From: Zygnema cylindricum
Lineage: Eukaryota; Streptophyta; Zygnematophyceae; Zygnematales; Zygnemataceae
Reading direction: 5' to 3'
NCBI GenBank assembly: GCA_037447655.1
Contig: JBBHKE010000726.1
Span: 32,839 to 96,838 of the forward strand
DNA: 64,000 bases
Position numbers and translations under genes: made by a program
The notes under the pieces: generated by a model
The model's input: only the letters and a program-made list of their open reading frames with translations
Database searches by the model: none
Told to the model about the DNA's origin: nothing
In this document: positions 11,341 to 22,740 of the stretch, one piece after another
Layout of the letters: each line of letters begins with the position of its first letter
Numbering within the stretch: position 1 is the first letter of the stretch

Positions 11341-12205
11341 AGTAATGATTTCATTCCGTTACATCGGAACGCTCTGAAATCAAAAAATCTTTGCTAAAAA
11401 ACAAAGTATTAAGACTACGTTTCGGTTACATGGTAAAGTGCCCTAGGTTTTACACTGTTAAAAAAACTCTATTCCCAGTCATTGACACTAAAAAACACCA
11501 GCATGTGCATAGCTCAATATCGCACTTACCACTGATCGAATTGTTATGCGGTTAGAAGGTACATGTATATTGTACCTTTGTACCATATCGTGGTTGGATC
11601 AGCTCTTTCCAGACCTCATTTTTCCATTTGTCTTTCTGGTGTCTTTTTTTTTTCATTCTCGCTATCGTGACATTTGACGACGTCAAATTTTGGGGGACCA
11701 CAACCGACTTAAAAACCTCTCACGTGGTAAAATTCTGTTGGCCAGCTCCCTAACAGAGGAGTGACGTCAAAATTTACGTATTTGGGAGAGAAAAGTGTCG
11801 TGTGTCATTTTTAACTTTTTGCGCTAACCCTGGACTCTTGTTACAAAGGACATTTGCCCTTAGGGCGTCGTCCATGTTTAATTTTATGTTCGGAGTAGTT
11901 GTAATGTCATCGAATAGATTTAATTTCCAAGAACGCGATGGTAATACCAACAAAGTACAAAACATGATTGTCCCTAAAAAGTATTGATGACCAACAAAAG
12001 TTAAAGACCAAAATTCTAAAGGACTAAAAACACAACAAAAATGTGTTAAAAGCCTAAAAGGAAAGAAACAAAACAAGTACAACAAATTTAAAATATTGAA
12101 ACACTACAAACTACGCTAAAGCCTCAAACTACGCCCAAATAAAGATCAGAACTTTGGATGTCGTCTATATAAGCTAGGTTATCGCATAAAACATGAGAAG
12201 GTACA
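11341..12205. other. Gene-less AT-rich stretch
   Basis: No supported gene. TGACGTCA-like elements (near 11680 and 11765) carry on from the preceding unit. The frames at 11774-12085 look random. Confidence 0.4.
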
Positions 12206-12560
12206 AAGCTGCAAAAGTACAAACGTACACACATACAAAAGTACAAACATACAAATGGTACAAAAGTACAAACGGTACACACGTACAACCCGTACACACA
12301 TACATCCCTTACACACGTACAAACGTACACACATACAAACGTACACACATACAACCGTACATACATACAAACTGTACACACATACAACCGTACACACATA
12401 CAAACGTAAACATACAAATGTACACACATACAATAGTACACACATCACGAACGTACACACATTCAAACATACACACATACAAACGTACACACATACAAAT
12501 GTACACACTTACAATCGTACAAAAGAACAGGTGTACAAAGTTACAAATGTATAAAGGTAC
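12206..12560. repeat. GTAC-rich minisatellite, 16-bp unit
   Basis: About twenty tandem copies of a unit close to GTACACACATACAAAC, with single-base variants and a few 9- to 12-base units. The array is open in several frames on both strands (Tyr/Thr/His/Lys-rich on plus, Cys/Val/Tyr-rich on minus). The reason is the repeat, not coding. Confidence 0.92.
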
Positions 12561-12668
12561 ATCGAAAGGTTTGGACCTGGTACAAACCTGCGTCACATAG
12601 ATGATAGATCTCAGGCGATAGGTTGCAGTTGCTTCACTAGGCGATAGTAGATGATTGCCAAAAAGCTA

Positions 12669-13208
12669 CACCGCGAATCGTTATTAGGGTTTTAATTTAA
12701 ATAGTGTTGAAGAAAATTTACCGTAATTGATGCTAATAAAGAATTTGATTTTTTTTTTTAAAAAGGTGTATTCTAATTTCGGCGTTTATGCTAATTTGGG
12801 AACAGCAAAAATGGAATTTTCGCCGTACGATTATATACATTAATATATGTATCCGTACAAAATATTAGAAATCGTACGCCGTCGCGAATTTAAAATATCC
12901 GTACATTTCATACTAATTTACGTGTCAGACTAATCCCGTTTTTTTTAGCGCACGTTCCTATGCGTGCGCGTATAATTGAATTCATTTTTTATAAATTTTC
13001 ACTTGAAAAGGTACATTTATGTACGGTATGACATCGACCGTACACCACACTATTTATATTTTATTATAATTTCGGGCTTTACGCTATTTTGTACGGTACC
13101 TTAATTAACGTCAAGGAAAAATTAAAATCATGTATCCTATTTGAAAAAAAAAATCAAAATTTTAAGAACCCAAATTAGTGACTTTGACACTAATAACGAT
13201 TCGCGGTG
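12669..13208. mobile_element. TA-flanked MITE, 540 bp (CACCG-family)
   Basis: The ends are CACCGCGAATCGTTATTAG and its inverted counterpart CTAATAACGATTCGCGGTG. TA lies directly outside both ends (12667-12668, 13209-13210). No ORF, AT-rich, with internal CGTAC motifs. The TIR and TA target duplication fit a non-autonomous Tc1/mariner/pogo-type element. The assignment to that superfamily is by TSD and TIR only. Confidence 0.88.
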
Positions 13209-13210
13209 TA

Positions 13211-14444
13211 GACTACATGTTGGCTAATTGGCTTAGCGAAGAAAGAAATTGTGGCATATGGCGCTGGTTTTATAAATACTAAAGCGTCATACTAATTATC
13301 CACAAGGTTAATCATCTAATTGGTCAAACAGCATGTCTCCCAACTGATAGAGTGATGTGGTTCTCCAAACACTGAAAAAATAAATAAATTGAATTATAAC
13401 ATTGATTAGAATGTAGAATCCCTTTATATTGGAGCTGAACAGTTTACATAAATGGTTAACATTAACTTGCCACATCTTTGGAAAACCATTCAGTTGTAGT
13501 TTTGACAATATGAAGTTGATTAAAATAAAACCTAATCATAAAAAAAGAAGACATCTCATAGTTAAACCAAAATTTGGTTCATACAATGGCAACTAATTGC
13601 CATGAAAGCAATTAGTCAAAGTTGCACATTGGTATGGATATTTTTTTTCACAATTTCAGAACACAATTTTTGATATAACAATGAGCAATAACTGTCATGA
13701 ATAAGACAAAAAACATATACAATGCACAAAATCGAAAACAGGGAGTAGACAAGATTTTCCAAGTCTACTGCGAGTCCAAAAACAAGTATAGCAGTTTTTT
13801 TTCCCCTCCCAAGCTGAACACATTGTTTTTTCAAACATTCCCCAAAGCCATATTCATATCATGTCACAAAAGTGACAAACCAAACTTCCAACTCACCAAT
13901 TTGACAAATATATGTATTTTTTTTCGGCAAAAAAATGTCACATTAATTTTGGAAACGCTGTACAAGGATAACATCTCACTAATTTTGGAACCCACTCTCT
14001 AATTTTAGACTAAACGACGAGAGAAGAAATTTTGAACCTCAAAGAAAAAGGTTAGAAGATCAGTCAAGGGACTAATTTTCACAGCTAGCCAGCTGCCCTA
14101 CGGAAAAAAAGAAAGAAAAAAAAATTAAACTTCCTATAAAATCTGAATGTATGAACAGAAACCAGGGCAATTTTGAGTCGGTCAAGAAACCAAACTCTAC
14201 CGAAAGTCCTCTTCATATTTTGTCATTTAAAATCTACTTTTCTCATTTAAAATTACAAAAACCAACTAATACGAGCGAAGGGAGCATCGGAAAAGGCTAC
14301 GATTGCTTCCGTTCAAGCACTATGAAAAAAACCGGAAGAAAATGAAACTTTTGGATATGAATACTCCCGATTGTCCTTTTCTAAACAGATAGTATTCCCT
14401 TTTTACTTATAAAATTAAATACAAAGTTTGGGATATTTGAAATT
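13211..14444. other. Gene-less region downstream of the transporter gene
   Basis: AT-rich, with poly-T and poly-A runs. No coding frame is supported. The last part (14340-14444) should include the 3' UTR of the minus-strand transporter gene, with AATAAA-like signals on the minus strand not clearly placed. Confidence 0.4.
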
Positions 14445-17400
14445 TTAATGAATTGGGGCGTCTCCCGATTGAAACTTGCGGTTGTTGATTTCCGGAGGAA
14501 GCGCCAAGGTCAAAAGAAGGGCGACCACATGAAGGAGACCTAATAATAACCATGCGAAATGGTAGTCCAATGGGAAGAAAGCGTTAAGACCAATACTCCA
14601 AGCAAAAGTACTTCCAATTGTCCATGGGGCAGCCGCTTGAAATAAGGAGAGACCAGTAGTTTGAGCCCCATTTAAAACTCCCAAGTATTTGGGGTATTTG
14701 ATACTATTGTTGAAGAGGATAAACATCGCAGCCATGCCTGTCTCGTTGAAACTGGAGAGGGAGAGAGGGAGGGAAAGGACGGAGAGAGGGAGGGAAGAGA
14801 GTGAAGAAGGGAAGTGAGAGGGAAAGCGGGAAGAGAGAGGGAGAGAGAGCAGAGGGAAAAAATAAAAGAGAGAAGAAAAAGAATAACGACAAGGTCAGTT
14901 GAGAAAACAAAATCGCAGAAAAGAAGCATTGGAGAGAAGAGGGGAAAAACAAACAAGAGAGGAAAGAGGGAAAGAGGAAAAACAAATAAGAGAGAGAGAG
15001 AGGGGAAAAACAAACACGAGAGAAAAGAGAGAGGGAAAAACAAGCTTACCTTCTGATTGCGAAAATAATAATACATGCGATTTGAAGAGGGACTTTGTTA
15101 TCTCCCAACAATCGAACCATGGGGATTGCTGCCTGGAAAATGCCCGTGAAGAGAGAGAGCTGGAGGGCTCCCACGGCTCCGAGCTTGTTGATGAGCCAGG
15201 GATAGAGGAAGAGAGTGACAGGAATCTGAAAATAGGAAAAGGGGAAAGAAAAAGGGTAGAGATTTGTTGAACTAGGATAGAGATTATAAAAAGAAAGTAC
15301 GTGGGAAAGTTGGCGAGAGAGGGAGACAAGAAAAGAGGAGGAGAGGGTAAGGAGAGAAAGGGAGGAGAGGGTAAGGAGAGAAAGGGAGGAGAGAGGATGG
15401 AGGAGAGAGAAGGGAAACGGGGGAGAGAGAGAATGAAGAGAGAATGACTGAGCTTAACAATAGAGAGAGAGAGAGAGGGAGAGAGAGAGGGAGATCGTAC
15501 AAGGGTGAGTCCAGAAGCGCCTTGAGCGAGACCAACATTGGAAGTGACAAATCCAAGGCCTCCATACTCCCAGTCGGTAAGGGCCCAAAGGGGGAAAAGC
15601 TGAAAATAATAATGAAAAAAGTCTAATTAAAACATTTTTCATTGGAGACTGATAAAAAAAAATGTCGACGTAAGTGGGTAAACAAAGAACTACATGGACA
15701 AAGTGGGTAAACAACAAAATAAAAAATAAGTGAGAAAATTATATTGAGAAAGTGATTAAAGAGAATTAAATGGAAGTGGAAAATGGGCAAGCTTAGTAAA
15801 TATAGTATTTACCAATTTGGATAAAATAGGGGCTTACCTCCTCGAAACCGGTGAACATAAATCCAGCAAGACAGAGGATCGCCAAAGTCATAACTGAAAT
15901 ACAGAAAAAAATGAGGAAAATGTTTATAACTTTGATAAGTTTTACTACAATTAACAAAGTTTTACTAGAATTAACAAACTTGACGAAATCCTAATTATTA
16001 TTTTGACTTTGACCACTCTTGATTCATGAAATCTCCACATCGTCCTTCTCTTTTTAGCCTCAAATTTAAAGGAAGAACTAACAAAAAAGAAAAAGGCTAC
16101 CCTCACTCTAAAACTTTAAAACATTAAATACTTACGAGTTTCTCTGTTTCCGAAAAAGGCCATAAAGAGTCCCGGGTCTTCGTCTTCTACCATTCCCGAC
16201 TCGACAAGTGTAGTTTCTCCCTTCCCTCCCTTAGTTTTGTTTTCCACACTTGGTTTTGTTACCGCATTTCTCGACTTTCCGAGAGTTTCTTTGAGATAAA
16301 TAACGCAAAGAACAATACCCACTAAAGTCAAACAGGAAAGGACTAAATTGGGTAAAAGAAAGGGGAAAATTCCAAAAAGTCCGTTCGCACTGAAAAGACT
16401 GGGATACTGGATTGCCGGAGTAACTAAAAATCCTCCAACAAGGGGACCTGTATAAGGGAGAGGGAGAGGAGAGGGAGAGGGAGAGGGAAAGGGAATCGGT
16501 AAGAATTTAGGCCAAATTTAATGCTCAAGTCAATTTTAAAGTTTGGCTTTATTTTGTCAAGTTGGTGTGAATTCAGAGCATCAACTACGATACGGAAAAA
16601 CAGGAGAGGGAGGGAGAGGGGGAGAGAGAGAGGGAGAGGGAGAGAGAGAGAAAGAGAAGGCCACTCACCGGTGATGAGTCCAAGTCCCCAGCACAGACCA
16701 TACACAGCAAATCTGCAAAAAAAAAAAAAAAGATAAGGCGACGAAAGTATAAATGCCATTATGAGTGTCGATGATCGAGAGAGAGAGAGGGGGAGGGAGG
16801 GAGAGGGAGAGAGGGGGAGAAGAACAAGAAAAGAACTAGCAAAAGTTTATCGAATATAGGCTTTACCCTTGTGCAACATTGCTGTCGTCACAAATTTCCG
16901 TAATCGACCTGCAATATAGATTAAAAAAAGGGAATTAAATGTCAGTTAAAAAATTTTAAACACAGTATTGACAAATTATTATTCATGTAAAGACTACTTC
17001 CAATAACATGTGATTCTTTTCTTTAGGATTGATTATGCTCCCTCACATCCTCACTAAAGTACACCAGAATAGGAAAAAAGATAAAATAATGCGGGCACTG
17101 TAAAAGTCGCTCCAAAAGTGAACAAAAAACCAGTAAATACAAAAAACCAGCAAATAGTGTGGACATTTTGAAGTCGACTTAAAACTCACGTTTTTGCGAC
17201 GACGAGAACAGTACAGACTAAACCCAAAATAAATCGAGTCGAGACTGCCATCGGAAAAGAACTACTGAATCCAAACCAGAGAGAGAAAATCATATTTCCC
17301 GTGAGACCTATCAACATCACTGTCTTGCGACCGATGATGTCAGATATGTGCCTGCATCATCCACACAAAATACATTATTGTTACCTCAAGGAGAGCGGGA

Positions 17401-17499
17401 AATTGGGGAGAGGGAGAGGGAGAGAACGTTATGTGTTTGTGCGTATATGTGAGTGAAAGAGAGGGAGAGGAGAGGGAGAGGGAGAGAGAGAGAGAGAGG

Positions 17500-17588
<89 letters not shown>

Positions 17589-18327
17589 GGGGGGGGGGGG
17601 GGGGGAGAGGAGAGGAGAAAGATAAAATCTTGGTTTTTTGAGTGAGAACTTACCCCCATACTGGACCAGAGAGAAGACTGCCGATAAAAAAACAAGATGC
17701 CAGCATTCCAGCATAATACCTGCATTTATCAAATCACCACAAAAAATTACAAATTTAAACTCATGCAGAAATAATGAGAGAAAATGTCTTTAATTGAGCG
17801 AATTCTCAATACCTGCATTTTTCAAATCACCAAAAAACTATATGTTGGAACTTAATTTTGAAAAATAAGAGCAAATGTATATTTGTCAAAAAATCTCGAC
17901 ACTTTGCATTACAAAAACTCAATCAACTTCAAACTTGAACAATAACATCAATGATAGCAATAACAATGAAGATAACAAATACAATAACAAGAATTAAATA
18001 AAAGCTATTGAGGATTCACTCTCACCCGACTTGTGAAGTATCGTCTGTAACGCCAAATGTTGTGACAACAAGAGGAGAGAAGGGGAAAAGAACTGTGATA
18101 ATAAGAGAATTGGTAAAAAGAGCCACTCCAATGGCAGAAAGGGCAGCCATGGGAAGAGGAGTAGGGAGAGTGACAATCTTTCCAACTGAAGCTTGTTTTT
18201 CTTTTGTGTCATTCAGATTTGACTCTGTCATTGTAACTACGTCGGGTCCTGTAACAGAGAGGGAGGGAGAGAGGGAGAGAGGGAGAGAAGGGAGAGAGAG
18301 AGAGGAAGAGAGAGGGAGGGAGAGAGA

Positions 18328-18388
<61 letters not shown>

Positions 18389-18974
18389 GACTTTTAATTC
18401 CAAGTAAAATGTAAAGCGGAAAAGGAAGGGTGATGAGACACACAAAAAAGTAGAATGAAAAGGAAAAATGAAAAAAAATGAAATTCTAAGATTTATAAAA
18501 TGACTGAGTAAAATGGGTTAATTCAATGGTTTGAAAAAATGAACTAAAAAATAATTTAAGCCCAAACAAAAAATAATTAGAAGATGAAGTGAATGTGAGC
18601 TTGCTAAAATAATTATAGGATTAATAAAATGTAGTTTCAGTAAAAAGAAATCCCAAAATTATAAAAATGAATTATCTGTAAAAAACTATCACAATAATTT
18701 TCTGAATTAAAGCTTTTATAGTGGTAATTGCTTAGAATTGCAAGGGGAAAAGAGTTTCAAGTTTTTAAATATTTCAAAAAAAATTAAAGATGATAATGCG
18801 ACGAGGCAATGTTTTAAGCCAAGCGCTGATAAAGTTGTTAAAGTTTTGCATTTGGGAAATTAAAATCAATATATTTCCTTCAAAAAAAAAAATTTAACAG
18901 AAAAGTACTAAACTAAAAAATATACTTCAAATCTCACCTCCTTCTAGATAAGTTGTCTCGTTCTGAGGAGGCAT
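14445..18974 (-). CDS. ZIFL-like major facilitator superfamily transporter, 11 exons, 507 aa
   Basis: Exons in coding order: 18938-18974, 18026-18248, 17654-17719, 17190-17351, 16867-16908, 16669-16712, 16136-16447, 15838-15893, 15501-15599, 15050-15225, 14445-14751. All introns are GT..AG, phases agree and the sum is 1524 nt. The sequence follows the ZINC INDUCED FACILITATOR-LIKE / tetracycline-resistance-like MFS pattern: YYAGMLASCFF in TM2, motif A GHISDIIGRK (about residues 109-118), GLGLITGPLVGG with QYPSLFS and FPFLLPN, a hydrophilic loop rich in Lys/Glu between the two halves, LFPLWA, and NNSI..NGAQTTGLSLFQA in the C-half. Twelve membrane helices are expected. Family members export small solutes or metal chelates at the vacuole or plasma membrane. 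The substrate here is unknown. The start MPPQNET is the only ATG in that exon frame, and an upstream non-coding exon is possible. Confidence 0.93.
14752..15049 (-). repeat. Intron 10 filled by CT-rich (sense) microsatellite
   Basis: Nearly the whole intron is GAGAGG-type purine repeat on the plus strand, so CTCTCC on the transcript, running right up to the acceptor. It carries several overlapping shadow frames. Confidence 0.9.
15300..15500 (-). repeat. Intron 9 CT-rich microsatellite
   Basis: GGGAGGAGAG and GAGAGAGG units on the plus strand, including two exact GGTAAGGAGAGAAAGGGAG copies near 15346-15388. On the transcript it is a long pyrimidine tract. Confidence 0.85.
16450..16660 (-). repeat. 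Intron 6 CT-rich microsatellite
   Basis: Two GGGAGA blocks (16455-16495 and 16602-16658 on the plus strand) frame an AT-rich centre. The first lies directly upstream of the exon 7 acceptor on the transcript. A third block lies in the preceding intron at 16775-16822. Confidence 0.85.
17400..17630 (-). repeat. Intron 3 compound GA/GT/GA/G microsatellite
   Basis: On plus: GGGAGA units, then (GT)n at about 17500-17534, (GA)n at about 17535-17586 and a long poly-G at 17588-17605. The pure runs suggest recent slippage and the assembled length may be wrong. Confidence 0.95.
18250..18392 (-). repeat. Intron 1 GA microsatellite ending in poly-G, beside the exon 2 acceptor
   Basis: (GGGAGA)n then (GA)n then poly-G on plus. 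On the transcript it is a pyrimidine tract running directly into the exon 2 acceptor CTGTTACAG. Confidence 0.95.
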
Positions 18975-19004
18975 CTCTCCTTCCTTGTTTGAATTATCTC
19001 CCTC

Positions 19005-19100
19005 ACTCTCTGTCCCGTGTTCTCCTTCTCTCTCCCTCTCTCTTCCTCTTCCTCTCGCTCCCACTCTCTCCCTCTCTCTCCCACTCTCTCCCACTATATT
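19005..19100 (+). repeat. CT-rich microsatellite in the transporter 5' region
   Basis: TCTCCCTC units on plus, upstream of the start codon at 18974, so GA-rich on the sense strand. This is the opposite polarity to the introns of the same gene. It probably lies in the 5' UTR or promoter. Confidence 0.85.
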
Positions 19101-19209
19101 CCTTACAGGAGCTCGGCCAATAATTGAACTGGTTACTTCGAATCTGCGACGCACGAAAAAAATAGGTGTACGAAAAAAATATCGTGCGAAGCTGCGTCGG
19201 TTGTAGCGG

Positions 19210-20055
19210 CGCTCAGAGAGAGGGCTTCGAATCGAACTTTATGCTACAGGCGGAGAGGAGCAGAGACTGGTTTGAGTGAAACTGGAGAATGGGAGAACTC
19301 TTACATGCACTTTCAAATCTGGCGGCTGTCACGTCACAGCGAGACACGCGGTACGAACGAGCCGCAGGCAGCGAGAGGTGGCACGTGTCAAAATTGCTCA
19401 GTTATTCACCGACAAGTACGGAAAGTTAAACCAATACTTCGGGGGCCGGAAGTCCCGCAGTGGTTTTCGCGCGCGCGTAGTAAAGGAGGGTATTTATTGG
19501 TTCGTACGTCTGTGAGGGTACGGAAAGTACATGGGAGACTACGGATACTTTTGGACTGTAAAGATGTGAAGAAGGTAAACGTGGAAATTTAGGATAACAG
19601 TATCTGCTCGAACGTGGGGGTGGTACATCACGTTACCGTAATTGACAATTTGAGTCTTGGTGACGGTTATCTGCAACGGATAATCTACATAGAAACACAA
19701 ATAAAGGCAAATTTTACAGAAGGACCGTAGTCTCTCTCTTGTCGGAAAATCCGAAAGGCAGAAGGACTAGTACGGTCTATTGAATATTCTATCTTGTCAG
19801 AGCCGCGTCATGCGGGTAACTGCAATAGTGACGCTCTTGAGTTTTGGCGTCAAGTATACAGTACCGCAGCATCATACAGTTACACCGTACAAAATTGTGA
19901 ATCTGGAAACGCGCGATTCCCGCCGTTCGATGTGTTCATCGGAACTTGTAATTGGCTGGCAAGTTGAAGAATCGACCAGATTTGCAGAGTAAAACAAGCC
20001 TAATCGGACGGTCCAAGATGGACAATGTGAGGTTGCAAGTGGCTAAAAAATGCAG
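19210..20055. promoter_or_regulatory. Region upstream of the transporter gene
   Basis: No supported gene, and short frames only. It should contain the transporter promoter, but I cannot place a TATA box or start site with confidence. GC is higher than in the flanks near 19160-19500. Confidence 0.3.
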
Positions 20056-20110
20056 TACAGTAAACCGTCAATCGCTATTAGAGAAAAGGAATTAATAGCG
20101 TCAAAAAAAT
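20056..20110 (+). repeat. Left end of a MITE (TACAGTA then diverged CACCG terminus)
   Basis: TACAGTAAACCGTCAATCGC then TATTAG matches the left terminus of the CACCG MITE family with two or three changes. The homologous right end could be 21655, but the DNA between them includes unrelated repeats, so one 1.6-kb element is only a possibility. Confidence 0.55.
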
Positions 20111-20234
20111 ATTAATGTTCTCGCGGTGGGTTCACCAATACAGAACCAGTCAATTCGCTACACCTGGAAGATAGACACGTGCGTCGATGAAAAAATGAAA
20201 ATTTTCACACGCCCCCAAAGTCACGTGCCTTCGG

Positions 20235-20515
20235 ACAAGGTGACCGTAAAATATTTGCCGAAAAGAAATACGGTTTTTTCCTGAAAGTCAGCAGAGTGTA
20301 GGAGATCTTTGAGGTACATTGACGCGGTACACTTGTGAAGTACACGTATGAAATACGCAAGTACGGATTTGCATACGACCGGTACACTTGTGAAGTACAC
20401 GTATGAAACACGCAAGTACGGATTTGCATATGAAAATGGTCGGTTTCCAAATCTTTGCGATTTTTGAGATTTGATCGTCGACTTACGTGGAGCCATTCAA
20501 ATCGGAACACGTAAG
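20235..20515. repeat. Dispersed repeat with a 60-bp tandem duplication
   Basis: 20235-20330 recurs in reverse complement at about 38720-38815. Inside it, a unit of about 60 bp containing CACTTGTGAAGTACACGTATG is present twice in tandem (20329-20388 and 20390-20432). Confidence 0.7.
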
Positions 20516-21180
20516 TAAAAACATTTTACAGACGATACGCGATGTAACCGAGGCCTCTGTAATACATAAATTTTGTTGTCCGTACTATTACAGAGACCTC
20601 CTGATGTAACCATGCCCTTACGTACCATGTACATGCGTACGCAAGACCATACGACAAAACTTTTATACATTTTGCAGACGACCCCATCTCATTTTTTAGG
20701 GTTTCAATTTTCGAACATAACGAAAGTCCTTCGACAGAAATAGTGTGACGAACAAAAGTTACCGAAAATAGCGTGACGAGGGAATGTTACGAAATTTCGT
20801 TTTTAGTTTCGTTTATATTTTGGAAACCTCGTGTCATGTGGAAATCTTAAGATTTTTTGTTGGTTTTCCATCATGACACGTAGCTCAATTGTCCACCGTG
20901 TCACAGTTTTTTTTTTTTTCTGTGTATGCCAACCCACCTCGTCGAGGTGGGTTGAGTCTAACAGAGAAAATTGAAGCGAACTCATCGCAGATGAACATCC
21001 GACGGCCAGTATTACCTCCAAGACCTCCGTAGAGTATCGGCAAGATTCTCTGTAATGTTGGTTTTCGTATAAAACAAAATAGGCGGTACGATCTGGTACG
21101 GAGAGTCGCGGATTTATGTTAGAAACGCCACTTTTCGCTTGATGGAACTTCACCCTAATTTGAGATTTTCGAGATTTCGA

Positions 21181-21655
21181 AAACAAAAGTTACTCTAATT
21201 GATCCATAATGTTGATTTGGGTACAGCGGATCTGCCATCAGGATCTTCACAGTAAAATAGGGAAAAGTACATAATCAGACAAATCGTACACCACCGCGTC
21301 CTTTTACTCTAATTTATTCATAACTCTAATTTGGGTTTTTTCACGTATAATTAATACGCGATCAATATCTTCACCCTAAAATAGGTATAATTTCAGTCTG
21401 CATTATATTATGAGATCAATTTTAAGTGCGATCGCGATTATTTTAATCCATAACAAAGTACCATTTTGTACGGAATGACACTTACGTACACCACAATACT
21501 CAAGAAGATCATAAATTATACTTATTAACGCTAATTCACCAGAACGTTAATTAAAGTAGAAATAAATTTAGTATTCTTAATTCTATTTTAGGTGAAATCC
21601 TAAAAAGACGGGGGCGCCAATATAGCGAACATAACTCTAATAACGATTGGCGGTG
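21181..21655. mobile_element. MITE, CACCG family, 5' truncated
   Basis: The right end CTCTAATAACGATTGGCGGTG with TA outside (21656-21657). The body aligns by eye with 30400-30898 (GGGTACAGC.GATYTG, CAATCGTACAC.., ACTCTAATT..TAACTCTAATTT). The left third is missing or replaced. Confidence 0.75.
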
Positions 21656-22194
21656 TAGCTCTACATAATACAAGAGATCAACAAATACGATTCCTTCGAA
21701 TTCCTAAAGATTCACTGAGACCGTGGTTCCATTAGGCGGTGTCAGTAAACGTAATACGTTTACTGAAGCCTTCGTTCCATTGTGTCGAGTCAGTAACAGA
21801 CGTTTTTTTGCATGGCACATGCTGGTGGGCTCCACGTATTAAACTATTCCGATCGTGCGAAATCTTTGACAGCAAAATTTGACCACATATTTGTTACCAC
21901 CGGAGGGTAAAAACTAAAAAACATAGATGTTTCATTTGTACCATGCGCACGGAAAGGTATTTTGAAAAAGAACGCACATGCGCACTATTTAAAATTTCAC
22001 ATTTTTTAAAATGCGTTGACCAACTTTGACTTATTGTATGATAAAAATACGAAAAACTAAAAAAACAATGTTAGAATAAGATATAGTATGACATCTTAAA
22101 CGATTAAAGTATGAAGCATTAATCGATACCTTTATGCTCCAAATTTACTAGCGACGTTAGTGCCTCATTACCGAAATAATGAACCACAACTAAG

Positions 22195-22740
22195 GGTATG
22201 TCCCCATGTACTTGTAACTTAGCAAACTTACTTTGTATTTTAGCGCGGATCCGCCGGACCCGGTTTTCAAGTATCCCTATGTCTGTAAGGACGAAATCGC
22301 AACTTACGCTTATGACGATAGTATACGTCGATAGTACTTGTGACGATTGTCAGCGTCTACAATCTGTGGTCACACGTTATTTTTTGGAACTGATTTGTGA
22401 CGTCGCATGTCTTACCGTGACGTCGTAGACGTACTGCATTCCAGCCTGGCAGTTTCACGGCTGAAGAAAATGCGTTTTGCCCTTCGCGCCGCCTGTCTGC
22501 TCGAGGTGAAATGGCATCACAATTTGAAGACCCCTGCAAATAAAAAATTCGTGCTGGACGAAAACGGACAAAATCAAACAAACTGTGTACCTCTTTTCGT
22601 CTTGTTATAACGTAAACGGACAGAACATAGAGAACTATGTACTTTTCTTTGTCCTTGGAAATCGTAGGAATCTCTTCGAAATTTAAGGCACGTGCGAAAA
22701 AATGTTCCTATTTGTCAATCGAAAAAACCTAGTTCTGATT
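22195..22740 (+). mobile_element. Truncated copy of the 770-bp GGGTATGTCCCC element
   Basis: It starts at AAGGGTATGTCCCCATGTAC and matches 34334-34875 closely along its length, then diverges after CCTAGTT. The right terminal repeat is absent. The short frames inside it are not shared with the other copy, so it looks non-coding. Confidence 0.8.

Noticed and set aside
12179-12600. Cys/Val/Tyr-rich and Tyr/Thr/His-rich frames
   Set aside because: Produced by the 16-bp GTAC minisatellite, open on both strands without any coding signal.
20063-21655. A single 1.6-kb MITE spanning both ends
   Set aside because: The interior contains an unrelated dispersed repeat and the homologous body covers only 21181-21655.
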